NCBI GenBank assembly: GCA_017447325.1
Contig: JAFSNU010000035.1
Coordinates: 1-10,553, forward strand
Reading direction: 5' to 3'
Length of the DNA stretch: 10,553 bases
Source: Synergistaceae bacterium
GTDB taxonomy: Bacteria > Synergistota > Synergistia > Synergistales > Aminobacteriaceae
Both the position numbers and the translations under genes were made by a program. Position 1 is the first letter of the stretch, and every line of letters starts with the position of its first letter. Below are positions 1 to 6,177 of this stretch, in pieces. The notes beneath the pieces were generated by a model that saw only the letters and a list, made by a program, of their open reading frames with translations, did no database searches and was not told the DNA's origin.

Positions 1-1
1 A

Positions 2-274
2 TTATTAATTTTATTTTTATTTTTATTTTATAGAATTATTAATGTTGGAATTAAGAGCCGAGATCGGCGCTGTAAAATTTTAACGGCGGGAATAGCGACT
101 TGGATATGGGCGCAGATGTTCGAGAGCATAGGCATGAGCATTGGCTTAATGCCGGTAACGGGCTTGCCTTTGCCGTTTTTAAGCTACGGCGGGAGTTCTT
201 TATTGTCTGTATCGATTGCAATAGGTCTGGCAATAAGCGTGCATATTGAGAGCTTGAAGCGGCCGTATTTTTAA
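2..274 (+). CDS. rodA: RodA/FtsW-family peptidoglycan glycosyltransferase, C-terminal fragment
   Basis: The 5' end lies outside the window; 90 residues remain, ending at TAA 272-274. The frame is open to the left edge. It reads as a hydrophobic stretch (Leu, Ile, Phe), a basic cytoplasmic loop with SRDRR, and then a membrane segment beginning TAGIATWIW. The diagnostic SEDS-family C-terminal motif follows: GLMPVTGLPLPFLSYGGSS at about 130-200. The PVTGLPLPFLSYGG form is closer to RodA, the glycosyltransferase of the elongation machinery, than to FtsW, where the equivalent is usually PTKGLTLPLISYGG. A last hydrophobic helix and a short basic tail (SLKRPYF) end the protein, as is usual for RodA. 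It lies 31 bp before the aminotransferase gene on the same strand, so the two may be co-transcribed. The family call is firm; RodA over FtsW rests on the motif alone. Confidence 0.88.
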   Translation, partial: LLILFLFLFYRIINVGIKSRDRRCKILTAGIATWIWAQMFESIGMSIGLMPVTGLPLPFLSYGGSSLLSVSIAIGLAISVHIESLKRPYF

Positions 275-305
275 AATTTTATTAAATTATTAGGGATGAG
301 ATTTA

Positions 306-1604
306 ATGAATTTATTAAATGATGAAAGATTTGCGGGCTTGACGCCTTTTGAAAATAAAATTTGGCTGTCGTCGCCGACTATGCACGGAGAAGAGCGCAA
401 GTGGGTTGACGATGCTATTTTAAAAAACTGGGTCTCGACAGTAGGCGAGAATATTAATGAAGTTGAAAAAATAGTTGCCGGGATTATAGGGCGCAAATAT
501 GCCGTTGGCTTAGCTTCTGGGACGGCTGCGCTGCATTTAGCCATAAAATTATGCGGCGAAAAATTATACGGGCAAGCTCAAGCCGGTCATGGAGTTTTAG
601 AGGGAAAGCGCGTGTTTGCTTCGGACATGACTTTTGACGCGACTGTAAATCCTATTGCGTATGAAAACGGCGAGGCGATCTTTATTGATACAGAGCCTGA
701 CACTTGGAACATGAGCCCTGAAGCTTTAAGCAAAGCCTTTGAATTATATCCGGATGTTAAGTTAATAGTTACGGCGCATTTATACGGAACGCCGGGCAAG
801 GTTGACGAGATTAGAAAAATTGCGCGTGAACATAATGCTTTAATAGTCGAGGACGCGGCGGAGTCGTTCGGGGCTTTATATAAGGGCGTGCAGACGGGAA
901 ACTTCGGAGATATTTCTATTTTATCTTTTAACGGGAATAAAATTATCACGGGCAGCAGCGGCGGAATTTTATTGTGCGATGACGAGAGCGACGCAAATAA
1001 AGTTAGAAAATGGTCAACGCAGTCGCGCGAGGCGGCGGCCTGGTATCAGCATGAAGAGCTGGGATATAATTATCGCATGAGCAATATAATCGCCGGAGTG
1101 ATACGCGGGCAATTAAATTATTTAAACGAGCATATCGCTCAAAAGCAAGCGATTTATGAAAGATATAAAGCAGGCTTAAAAGATTTGCCGGTTAAAGTTA
1201 ATCCGTATGATATAAAGAATTCTAAGCCTAATTTTTGGCTGAGCTGCTTAATTATAGATCAAGACGCGATGAGCAAGTTTGTGCGGTCTGAGACTGAGAG
1301 CTTATATATAAGCGAGAAGGGCAAGAGCAGCCCGAGTGAAATTTTGGACGCGTTAAGCGCATTTAACGCTGAAGGCCGACCAATCTGGAAGCCGATGCAC
1401 ATGCAGCCGATTTATAGATTAAATAAATTTATAACTCAAGGCGGCTCGGGCAGAGCGAATTCTAACGCGTATATAAATCAAGACATAAATTTTGATATTG
1501 GCGCTGATATTTTTAATCGCGGCCTGTGCTTGCCGTCGGACAATAAGATCAAGCCTGAGGAGCAGGACAAAATTATTGAGATAATTAAACGCTGCTTTAA
1601 TTAA
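306..1604 (+). CDS. DegT/DnrJ/EryC1/StrS-family PLP-dependent sugar aminotransferase (PglE/EpsN-like)
   Basis: This 432-residue protein most likely moves an amino group from glutamate to a UDP-4-keto-6-deoxy sugar, giving a 4-amino sugar such as a bacillosamine precursor. The fold type I PLP signature is complete: SGTAALHL at 71-78 for the phosphate, VEDAAESFGA at 181-190 with Asp183 for the pyridine nitrogen, and SFNGNKIITGSSGG at 207-220 with Lys212 as the Schiff-base lysine. The C-terminal RPIWKPMHMQPIY block is typical of the PglE/EpsN branch. Length is slightly above the usual 380-400, because of an insert of about 30 residues around 330-365 (SETESLYISEKGKSS). The ATG at 306 has an AGGGATG ribosome site at about 292-298. 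The PglC-like transferase gene follows after 7 bp, which matches the pairing in protein-glycosylation and capsule loci. The exact sugar substrate cannot be read from sequence. Confidence 0.92.
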   Translation: MNLLNDERFAGLTPFENKIWLSSPTMHGEERKWVDDAILKNWVSTVGENINEVEKIVAGIIGRKYAVGLASGTAALHLAIKLCGEKLYGQAQAGHGVLEGKRVFASDMTFDATVNPIAYENGEAIFIDTEPDTWNMSPEALSKAFELYPDVKLIVTAHLYGTPGKVDEIRKIAREHNALIVEDAAESFGALYKGVQTGNFGDISILSFNGNKIITGSSGGILLCDDESDANKVRKWSTQSREAAAWYQHEELGYNYRMSNIIAGVIRGQLNYLNEHIAQKQAIYERYKAGLKDLPVKVNPYDIKNSKPNFWLSCLIIDQDAMSKFVRSETESLYISEKGKSSPSEILDALSAFNAEGRPIWKPMHMQPIYRLNKFITQGGSGRANSNAYINQDINFDIGADIFNRGLCLPSDNKIKPEEQDKIIEIIKRCFN

Positions 1605-1611
1605 AATTAAA

Positions 1612-2232
1612 ATGCATAAATATAAAGGATTTTACGAAAAATATATCAAGCGCGTTCAAGATTTTTTGCTGGCGTTGATAGCTTTAATAATTTTGTCGCC
1701 TGTGATTTTAATTACAGCTTTAATAGTTAGAGTTAAGTTAGGCAGTCCGATAATATTTTCTCAGGAGAGGCCAGGCTTAAACGGAAAAATTTTCAAGCTA
1801 TATAAATTTCGAACTATGACTGACGCAAGAGATTCTAACGGCGAATTATTGCCGGACGAAGAGCGTTTAGTTAAAACTGGAAAAATTTTGCGGGCGACGT
1901 CGCTTGACGAGCTGCCGGAGTTAATAAATATTATTAAGGGCGAGATGTCGATCGTCGGGCCGAGGCCGCTGTTGGTAAGATATTTAGCAAGATATAACGA
2001 GAGACAGGCAAGGCGTCACGAAGTCCGCCCGGGCTTTACTGGACTTGCTCAGGTTCATGGCCGCAATGCTATATCATGGCAGGAAAAATTTGAATGGGAT
2101 ATTAAATATATAGATAATATAACTTTCGTGAACGACTGGCGGATTATTTTCGCGACTGTAGGCGTTGTGTTAAAGCGCGACGGAATAAACTCGCAGCACA
2201 GCGCGACTATGGAGGAGTTTATGGGAAATTAA
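1612..2232 (+). CDS. PglC-like bacterial sugar transferase (monotopic phosphoglycosyl transferase)
   Basis: This is a 206-residue minimal phosphoglycosyl transferase of the PglC size class. It is expected to transfer a sugar 1-phosphate from a UDP-amino sugar to undecaprenyl phosphate at the inner face of the cytoplasmic membrane, starting glycan assembly. It has one N-terminal hydrophobic helix at about 16-40 with the Ser29-Pro30 pair expected in the re-entrant membrane helix. Next come FSQERPGLNGKIFKLYKFRTM-type residues at 49-69, the catalytic Asp99-Glu100 dyad in LDELPELINIIKGEMSIVGP, and RPGFTGLAQVHGRN at 139-152. The start at 1612 lies only 7 bp after the aminotransferase stop and has no clear Shine-Dalgarno sequence, so translational coupling is likely. 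A partial second copy of its 3' end lies downstream (see 2275-2350). Substrate identity is inferred only from the neighbouring aminotransferase. Confidence 0.92.
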   Translation: MHKYKGFYEKYIKRVQDFLLALIALIILSPVILITALIVRVKLGSPIIFSQERPGLNGKIFKLYKFRTMTDARDSNGELLPDEERLVKTGKILRATSLDELPELINIIKGEMSIVGPRPLLVRYLARYNERQARRHEVRPGFTGLAQVHGRNAISWQEKFEWDIKYIDNITFVNDWRIIFATVGVVLKRDGINSQHSATMEEFMGN

Positions 2233-2274
2233 AATTTAAATTATTTTTGCTGCTATATGCTATAAGTGCTATAA

Positions 2275-2350
2275 GCGTTGTATTGCGGCGCGACGACACA
2301 GCGCAGCTATATAGCATCTGTATAAGATAGGAGTTTATGGGAAATTAAAA
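2275..2350 (+). repeat. Decayed partial duplicate of the sugar transferase 3' end
   Basis: The last 73 bp of the transferase gene (2162-2234) reappear in degraded form here. The clearest part is 22 identical bases: 2213-2234, spanning the native stop codon, equal 2329-2350. Upstream, 2162-2182 and 2275-2295 agree at 17 of 21 positions. Further shared blocks include ACAGCGC followed by CTAT. The offset is 113-116 bp and is not a multiple of three, and copy 2 carries small gaps, so it is not translated in the original frame. It is probably a remnant of an earlier or alternative allele left by recombination in the glycan locus. Confidence 0.75.
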
Positions 2351-2456
2351 ATTTTAAATATTAAATATTAGTCTCTTGTGTTTAGATTTAAAAATTAAAT
2401 TTTAAGCACTGGAGATTTTTATTATATTAAATTTAAATTAGGGGCTGATTTTTAGA

Positions 2457-2489
2457 ATGGCAAGGGAATTTGAGGGCAAGAAGCTTTTT
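2457..2489 (+). other. Probable native start of the ATP-grasp gene, out of frame with its body
   Basis: ATG 2457 has a purine-rich AGGGG at 2440-2444 and encodes MAREFEGKKLF, but this frame differs from the main ORF. Homologous proteins usually begin with a few residues plus a GKKLLILGGNPE-type strand. Removing one T from the T5 run at 2485-2489 would make the frame read MAREFEGKKLLILGGN and join the main ORF exactly. Either this is a real or sequencing-derived frameshift, or translation starts at TTG 2470, which has only a poorly spaced AAGGGA before it. Confidence 0.6.
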
Positions 2490-4038
2490 AATTCTCGGCG
2501 GCAATCCCGAGACGACGCCTTTGGTCGAGACGGCTAATAACATGGGCGTTATTACGATAGTCACGTCCGGGCGTGCAAGCGATCCGGCGAAAAAGGCCGC
2601 GCATAAGGCGTATGATGTTGACGGACTCGATGTCGAAGGACTTGTGAAGCTCGCGCGGGATGAGAAAGTTGACGGAGTTTTGGTCGGAGTCGCTGATATT
2701 TTAGTTCCGGCTTACTGCAAAGTCTGTGAAATTTTAAATTTGCCGTGTTATGCAACACAGCAGATAGTTGACGTGTTCTCGTTTAAAGATAAGTTTAAAG
2801 AAACTTGCGAGAAGTACGGCGTGCATGGAATACCTGAGTTTAATCCTGAAGATTTAGAAAATATTAAATTTCCGGTGATGATTAAGCCGGTTGACAACGG
2901 CGGAGGAGTGGGAATGACTGTCGCGCATAATCTTGACGAGTATAAACGCGGCGTTGAAATCGCGCTTGCTAATAGTCATAAAAAGAAATTTCTAGTTGAA
3001 AAATATATGTTGTGCGATGACATGGGCATGTATTACACGTTTAAGGACGGCTATTGCTCGGCCTCGTGCATTTACGACCGTTATACTACAGACGAGCAGC
3101 CCGGGCTGTCGCGCGTGTGCCTCGGCGGGACTTATCCGTCAAAGCATATAGACAAATATTTTGCTAATATGCATAATAATATTTTAAAATTATTTAAAGA
3201 GATAGGCATTAAGAACGGCGTATTAATGCTGTCGGGCTTTTACGAGAACGGCGAGTTTTATGTTTACGACACTGGCTTCAGGCTTCAAGGCGAGGCTCCG
3301 CATTTATTAATGAAAGCTATTCACGGTTTTGATCAGCGAGAGATGTTAATTAGATTTGCATTGACCGATTCAGAAGGCGATATAGATCTCGAGCGCGAGG
3401 ACGACGCAAGGCTGCGCGGCAAGTGGGCGGCTACTCTTTGGTTCTTGCTTAAACAGGGCAGAATTGCAAAAATTTCCGGCCTTGAGAATATCGCTCAAGA
3501 TAAGCGCATTGTGGCAAATATTCAGCGTTTAAAGCAAGGCGATGAAGTTAAAGCCGAATGGATCGGCAATGAAAAGCAGGTCTTGACGAGATTATATTTA
3601 GTTTGCGGGTCTAAGCTCGAGCTTGCCGAGGCTCTTAAATATTATATGCAGACAGTAAAAGTTTTGGATGATAACGGCAATGATATGCTGTTAAAGGGCT
3701 TTGATGTCGATAAGGCACTTGAATTAAATAACGCCAGAAGCTCTTTAAGCGGAATCCCGGCGCGTGAACTCAACCTCTCAAATTCGTTATCTACAGCTGC
3801 AACGGTGGGGGGGGTACAGCCTCTATATAATTATTTATCTGCTCTATGCTTGTCACAGCAGAATCATAGCAAAATATTTCGCTTTCGCAGGCTTGCCGCG
3901 CTTTATAATAAATGCCTTCGGGATTCGCGAAAAGCAAAGTTTTTATTCCAAGCTGGCGCGGAGCTTGGAAGTCTTTATTTAAATTGTCGCCTATATATAA
4001 ATTTTGATTATAGTTTAAACGCCAGCGCGTGCGCATAA
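2470..4038 (+). CDS. ATP-grasp domain protein (carboxylate-amine ligase-like), ends aberrant
   Basis: The core is an ATP-grasp enzyme, expected to activate a carboxylate as acyl phosphate and join it to an amine. It begins with a Rossmann-like strand and loop, FLILGGNPETTPLVE at about 6-20. A pre-ATP-grasp region follows to about residue 100, then FPVMIKPVDNGGGVGM at 134-149 (nucleotide-binding lysine and glycine loop), FLVEKYM at 174-180, and YVYDTGFRLQGEAPH at 264-278 in place of the common E-x-N-P-R segment. The natural domain seems to end near KGFDVDKAL (about 409-417). The remaining ~105 residues look non-native: from 3791 onward they are antisense to the convergent gene. The TTG start is probably not the true one (see 2457-2489). 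The gene sits after an aminotransferase and a sugar transferase, which suggests acylation of an amino sugar, but the substrate is unknown. Both other frames have stop codons at 3725-3731, so a single indel could explain the overlong 3' end. Confidence 0.8.
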   Translation: MRARSFLILGGNPETTPLVETANNMGVITIVTSGRASDPAKKAAHKAYDVDGLDVEGLVKLARDEKVDGVLVGVADILVPAYCKVCEILNLPCYATQQIVDVFSFKDKFKETCEKYGVHGIPEFNPEDLENIKFPVMIKPVDNGGGVGMTVAHNLDEYKRGVEIALANSHKKKFLVEKYMLCDDMGMYYTFKDGYCSASCIYDRYTTDEQPGLSRVCLGGTYPSKHIDKYFANMHNNILKLFKEIGIKNGVLMLSGFYENGEFYVYDTGFRLQGEAPHLLMKAIHGFDQREMLIRFALTDSEGDIDLEREDDARLRGKWAATLWFLLKQGRIAKISGLENIAQDKRIVANIQRLKQGDEVKAEWIGNEKQVLTRLYLVCGSKLELAEALKYYMQTVKVLDDNGNDMLLKGFDVDKALELNNARSSLSGIPARELNLSNSLSTAATVGGVQPLYNYLSALCLSQQNHSKIFRFRRLAALYNKCLRDSRKAKFLFQAGAELGSLYLNCRLYINFDYSLNASACA

Positions 4039-5407
4039 TTTGAAAAGCGATGCTGCACGGCTTTCGAAACTGCTCGCCGCCGAGCTCGTCCGTGATAATA
4101 ATATCGTTATCGTTAAAAAATTTATTTAAATTTAACGCTTTAATTTTATTGCGCTGACCTTCCGGCCTTCCGTCGGTTATAATTCCAGTTTTAATATTTA
4201 AATCTTTAAGCTTTATTAATAATTCTTTCATGCCCGGATATAAATTTATTTGCGGCATGTGTGCTCTGTAAATCTGCAAGCATTTATCTTTTAAATCTAA
4301 TCTATTAATCTCGCCTAATAAATTATCTATCGCCGGCTTGTTAGCTTTAAATAAATCAAATAATTTTTCAGCATAATTTAAATCGCCTAAAAATTCTGCA
4401 ACGGCTTTAAAGCCTGATTTAATATAATCGCGCTCGGGATAAATAGTGTCGTCCAAATCAAAAATCACGCCTTTAATATTATTAAAATTATTTTGCAAAT
4501 TAGAACTCTGCACGCTCTGGTCGAAGCGGCTGAAGACTGCGTTATCTAAAATTTTAAAATTATTATTTATATTTTTAGAGTTTAATAATAATTTTAATAG
4601 AAGCTCCGGCGTGTTTGCTCCGGCCTTAATCGAGAGCGGCGCGCCTCCGCCGTATCTTGGATTAATCTCGATGAAATAATCTTCGCCGGTTAAATTATCG
4701 CGTATCAGCTGCACTGTTAAAGGTTCGCACGGCTTGAAATTTTTTATAATTAATTCAGCCTCGCTGATAATTTTCTCGTCAAGAAAAATTTTAGTCTTTA
4801 AGACTTCGCCGGCTCTCAAGGCAATTCTCTCGCGCGGAACGATGCTTAACGCCTGGCCGTCAAAGTTACAAAATATATCTATCGTGTACTCAGTGCCTGA
4901 AATAAAATTTTGAATTATATAATTATTTAAATTTTTTGCGTATAATTCAAGCTCTTCAAAATTATTTGCTTTATTCGCGCCGATGCTGCTGCTGCCGTCC
5001 TTGGGCTTTATAAAAGCCGGATAGCTTAAATTATATTTATTTATATCATCAAAAGTTTTCGGAGCGTTGAGGCCGCAGTCCTGAAAAAATTTTGCCGTTA
5101 AATTTTTATCGCGGCAAAGTTTAATTTTGTCCGGCTCGCTGATTAAAACTCGCGTGTTAATTTTAGCAAAATCTTGCTTATGCTGAGCTAATATATAAAG
5201 ATCGGTGTCGATAGTCGGAATTATTAAATTTATATTCTCGCTCTGGCATAAATTAATTAAGTCCGGAATATAATTTGCGTCGCGCATTGGACAAATTATT
5301 TTCGCATAATCGCAGTAGGCCAAGGCCGGAACGGTTGCGTTAATGTCCGCTCCGTAAATTTTTAAATTAATATTATTTATTAACGCCGCGTCCCGAAAAG
5401 CCTGCAC
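3791..5407 (-). CDS. ATP-grasp and HAD hydrolase fusion protein
   Basis: This two-domain protein has an ATP-grasp ligase-like half (about 1-290) and a HAD-superfamily phosphatase-like half (about 311-530). The ATP-grasp half shows YPAFIKPKDGSSSIGA at 129-144 and DYFIEINPRYGGGAP at 243-257, where Glu247, Asn249 and Arg251 are the usual metal and ATP ligands. The HAD half has all four motifs: DLDDTIY with Asp317 and Asp319, Thr411 in GIITDG, Lys449 in FRKP, and GDNLNKD at 473-479. Such fusions occur in surface-polysaccharide loci; the substrate is unknown. The listed start is GTG 5407, but conserved N-terminal coding continues upstream in frame to 5443 as ILFTGIGRRVELV, the expected first beta strand. 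That stretch has no ATG, GTG or TTG before an in-frame TAG at 5459-5461. The true start is therefore non-canonical (for example ATT 5443) or has been lost. The gene converges on, and overlaps, the other ATP-grasp gene. Confidence 0.88.
   Translation of the reverse strand: MQAFRDAALINNINLKIYGADINATVPALAYCDYAKIICPMRDANYIPDLINLCQSENINLIIPTIDTDLYILAQHKQDFAKINTRVLISEPDKIKLCRDKNLTAKFFQDCGLNAPKTFDDINKYNLSYPAFIKPKDGSSSIGANKANNFEELELYAKNLNNYIIQNFISGTEYTIDIFCNFDGQALSIVPRERIALRAGEVLKTKIFLDEKIISEAELIIKNFKPCEPLTVQLIRDNLTGEDYFIEINPRYGGGAPLSIKAGANTPELLLKLLLNSKNINNNFKILDNAVFSRFDQSVQSSNLQNNFNNIKGVIFDLDDTIYPERDYIKSGFKAVAEFLGDLNYAEKLFDLFKANKPAIDNLLGEINRLDLKDKCLQIYRAHMPQINLYPGMKELLIKLKDLNIKTGIITDGRPEGQRNKIKALNLNKFFNDNDIIITDELGGEQFRKPCSIAFQIMRTRWRLNYNQNLYIGDNLNKDFQAPRQLGIKTLLFANPEGIYYKARQACESEIFCYDSAVTSIEQINNYIEAVPPPPLQL
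3807..3814 (+). repeat. G8 homopolymer at the convergent ends of the two ATP-grasp genes
   Basis: Eight consecutive G (C8 on the minus strand) lie in otherwise AT-rich DNA, within both overlapping ORFs. With eight, the forward ORF runs on to 4038 and the minus gene ends in a PPPPLQL tail. One extra G would stop the forward ORF a few codons later at TAA but extend the minus gene far. One fewer would move the forward ORF into a frame ending at 3982 and give the minus gene a slightly different short tail. Such tracts slip in replication and in sequencing. Confidence 0.85.
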
Positions 5408-5452
5408 GAGTTCAACGCGCCGCCCGATGCCCGTGAATAAAATTTTTAAATT

Positions 5453-5480
5453 ATTATACTAAAAATATTTTTGCTGCTAA
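5453..5480 (-). promoter_or_regulatory. Putative sigma70 promoter of the ATP-grasp/HAD gene
   Basis: On the minus strand a perfect TATAAT (-10, 5453-5458) is preceded by TTAGCA (5475-5480) at a 16-bp spacing. The -35 matches consensus at 4 of 6 positions. The expected transcription start falls about where conserved protein coding begins, leaving no room for a ribosome binding site, so the mRNA would be leaderless or nearly so. In DNA this AT-rich, chance TATAAT matches are common. Confidence 0.4.
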
Positions 5481-5802
5481 CGCGATGCTTGAGAGCTCGC
5501 AAAAATTTTTTCGAGCTAATCGCCGCGAGTTATAAAATTTTTTTGAGTTGATGCGAAGCTCAGGCAACGCGAAAAAATTTTGAAAGTTTTATTATTAATA
5601 TTAAAATCCCGCGTAAAAATTTTTATAAACTTATTTTTGAAATTAAATTTATAAATGCTTGCGGCAAAATAATTTAAAATAAATTTTTGTAGTTGATATT
5701 TTAAAGTGCTCGCCGCACGGGCGTAGCTGAAAAATTTTAAAATTTTAACGTGAAAAGTTTTGTTAATAATAAAAATTTTTAATCATTATAGCTTTGGCTT
5801 AA
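5461..5802. other. Gene-free AT-rich spacer
   Basis: About 340 bp between the ATP-grasp/HAD gene and the antitoxin gene. I see no credible ORF on either strand, no tRNA and no clear terminator. It contains many A-tract/T-tract palindromes (AAAATTTT and longer) and GC-rich islands such as 5708-5724 (CGCCGCACGGGCG, a weak 4-bp stem). The presence of a toxin gene next to the antitoxin can be excluded here at ordinary size. Confidence 0.7.
5494..5517. repeat. 24-bp near-perfect palindrome
   Basis: AGCTCG at 5494-5499 mirrors CGAGCT at 5512-5517 around a central A5T5. Eleven of twelve pairs match; the exception is C5500 opposite T5511. It could be a hairpin in either transcript, a dyad operator, or a structural element. 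It lies about 15 bp upstream of the putative -35 of the minus-strand ATP-grasp/HAD gene. Confidence 0.65.
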
Positions 5803-6036
5803 TTATTTCGCCAGCTCTTGATACACGCGCATATTTCTTTGCAAAATTTTATTTGACGACGATAATAGTTCTTGATCTGAAATCTCTTGCTTAACTTCAT
5901 TTTCATTTTTAATTTCCATAAGCACATAACGCGGCGTGTCATCTTTTAAAATAATTACAGAGCCGTACTCGTCGGCTATACGCGCAGCTTGAAAAAAATC
6001 TTTCGCTATGTCTGATATTGCTATGCTCTTGCTCAT
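5803..6036 (-). CDS. Phd/YefM-family antitoxin-like protein, apparently without toxin partner
   Basis: A 77-residue protein resembling type II antitoxins of the Phd/YefM family. The N-terminal half has the typical order: a short strand and helix (IAISDIAKDFFQAARIADEY, about 5-24) and then a hairpin strand (GSVIILKDDTPRYVLMEI, 25-42), which in the family forms the dimeric DNA-binding domain. A charged linker (KNENEVKQEISDQ) leads to a helical tail (about 57-77, SSNKILQRNMRVYQELAK-like) that in characterised members wraps the toxin. ATG 6036 has a GCGAGG-type site 10-15 bases upstream. No toxin ORF lies downstream (5461-5802) or directly upstream on the same strand. It may be an orphan antitoxin, an autoregulator, or a remnant of a pair. 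Family assignment rests on pattern and length, not on an absolute motif. Confidence 0.72.
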   Translation of the reverse strand: MSKSIAISDIAKDFFQAARIADEYGSVIILKDDTPRYVLMEIKNENEVKQEISDQELLSSSNKILQRNMRVYQELAK

Positions 6037-6071
6037 AATCGCTTTGCCTCGCTTTAAATTAAATTTTTATT

Positions 6072-6077
6072 ATTATA
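6072..6077 (-). promoter_or_regulatory. Possible -10 box for the antitoxin gene
   Basis: TATAAT on the minus strand, 36-41 bp upstream of the antitoxin ATG. No convincing -35 is found at the right distance. It lies immediately beside the divergent plus-strand promoter at 6086-6114, so a dimeric antitoxin binding here could affect both directions. Confidence 0.35.
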
Positions 6078-6085
6078 TTTTAAAT

Positions 6086-6114
6086 TTGACTTTTAATGTA
6101 CTGTATTTTATAAT
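6086..6114 (+). promoter_or_regulatory. Near-consensus sigma70 promoter
   Basis: TTGACT (6086-6091, 5 of 6) and TATAAT (6109-6114, 6 of 6) are separated by exactly 17 bp. This is the best promoter match in the window. Transcription should start at about 6121 and run right into the small ORF at 6178. The existence of plus-strand terminators at 6283 and 6382, with only a minus-strand gene before them, independently supports a plus-strand transcript from here. Confidence 0.72.
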
Positions 6115-6177
6115 TTGCGAAATTAATAAAATATTTTTAAATCTTTAAAAAATTTTGCAGGAGAGGGGCTGCCGCGC

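Noticed and set aside
290..949. Minus-strand open frames inside the aminotransferase gene
   Set aside because: Low-complexity Ser/Pro/Ile-rich translations opposite a clearly conserved gene, with no ribosome site.
2257..2317. Inverted repeat ATGCTATA (2257-2264) and TATAGCAT (2310-2317) as a hairpin or IS end
   Set aside because: Only 8 bp with a 45-bp spacer in AT-rich DNA; no transposase and no target duplication.
3764..3982. Plus-strand 72-codon frame across the convergent region
   Set aside because: It is antisense to the conserved HAD domain over most of its length and shows no family features. It matters only as the frame reached if the G8 tract lost one base.
5466..5479. 14-bp sequence TATTTTTGCTGCTA also present near 2242-2255
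   Set aside because: Short, AT-rich and with unrelated flanks; may be chance, and only two copies are visible.
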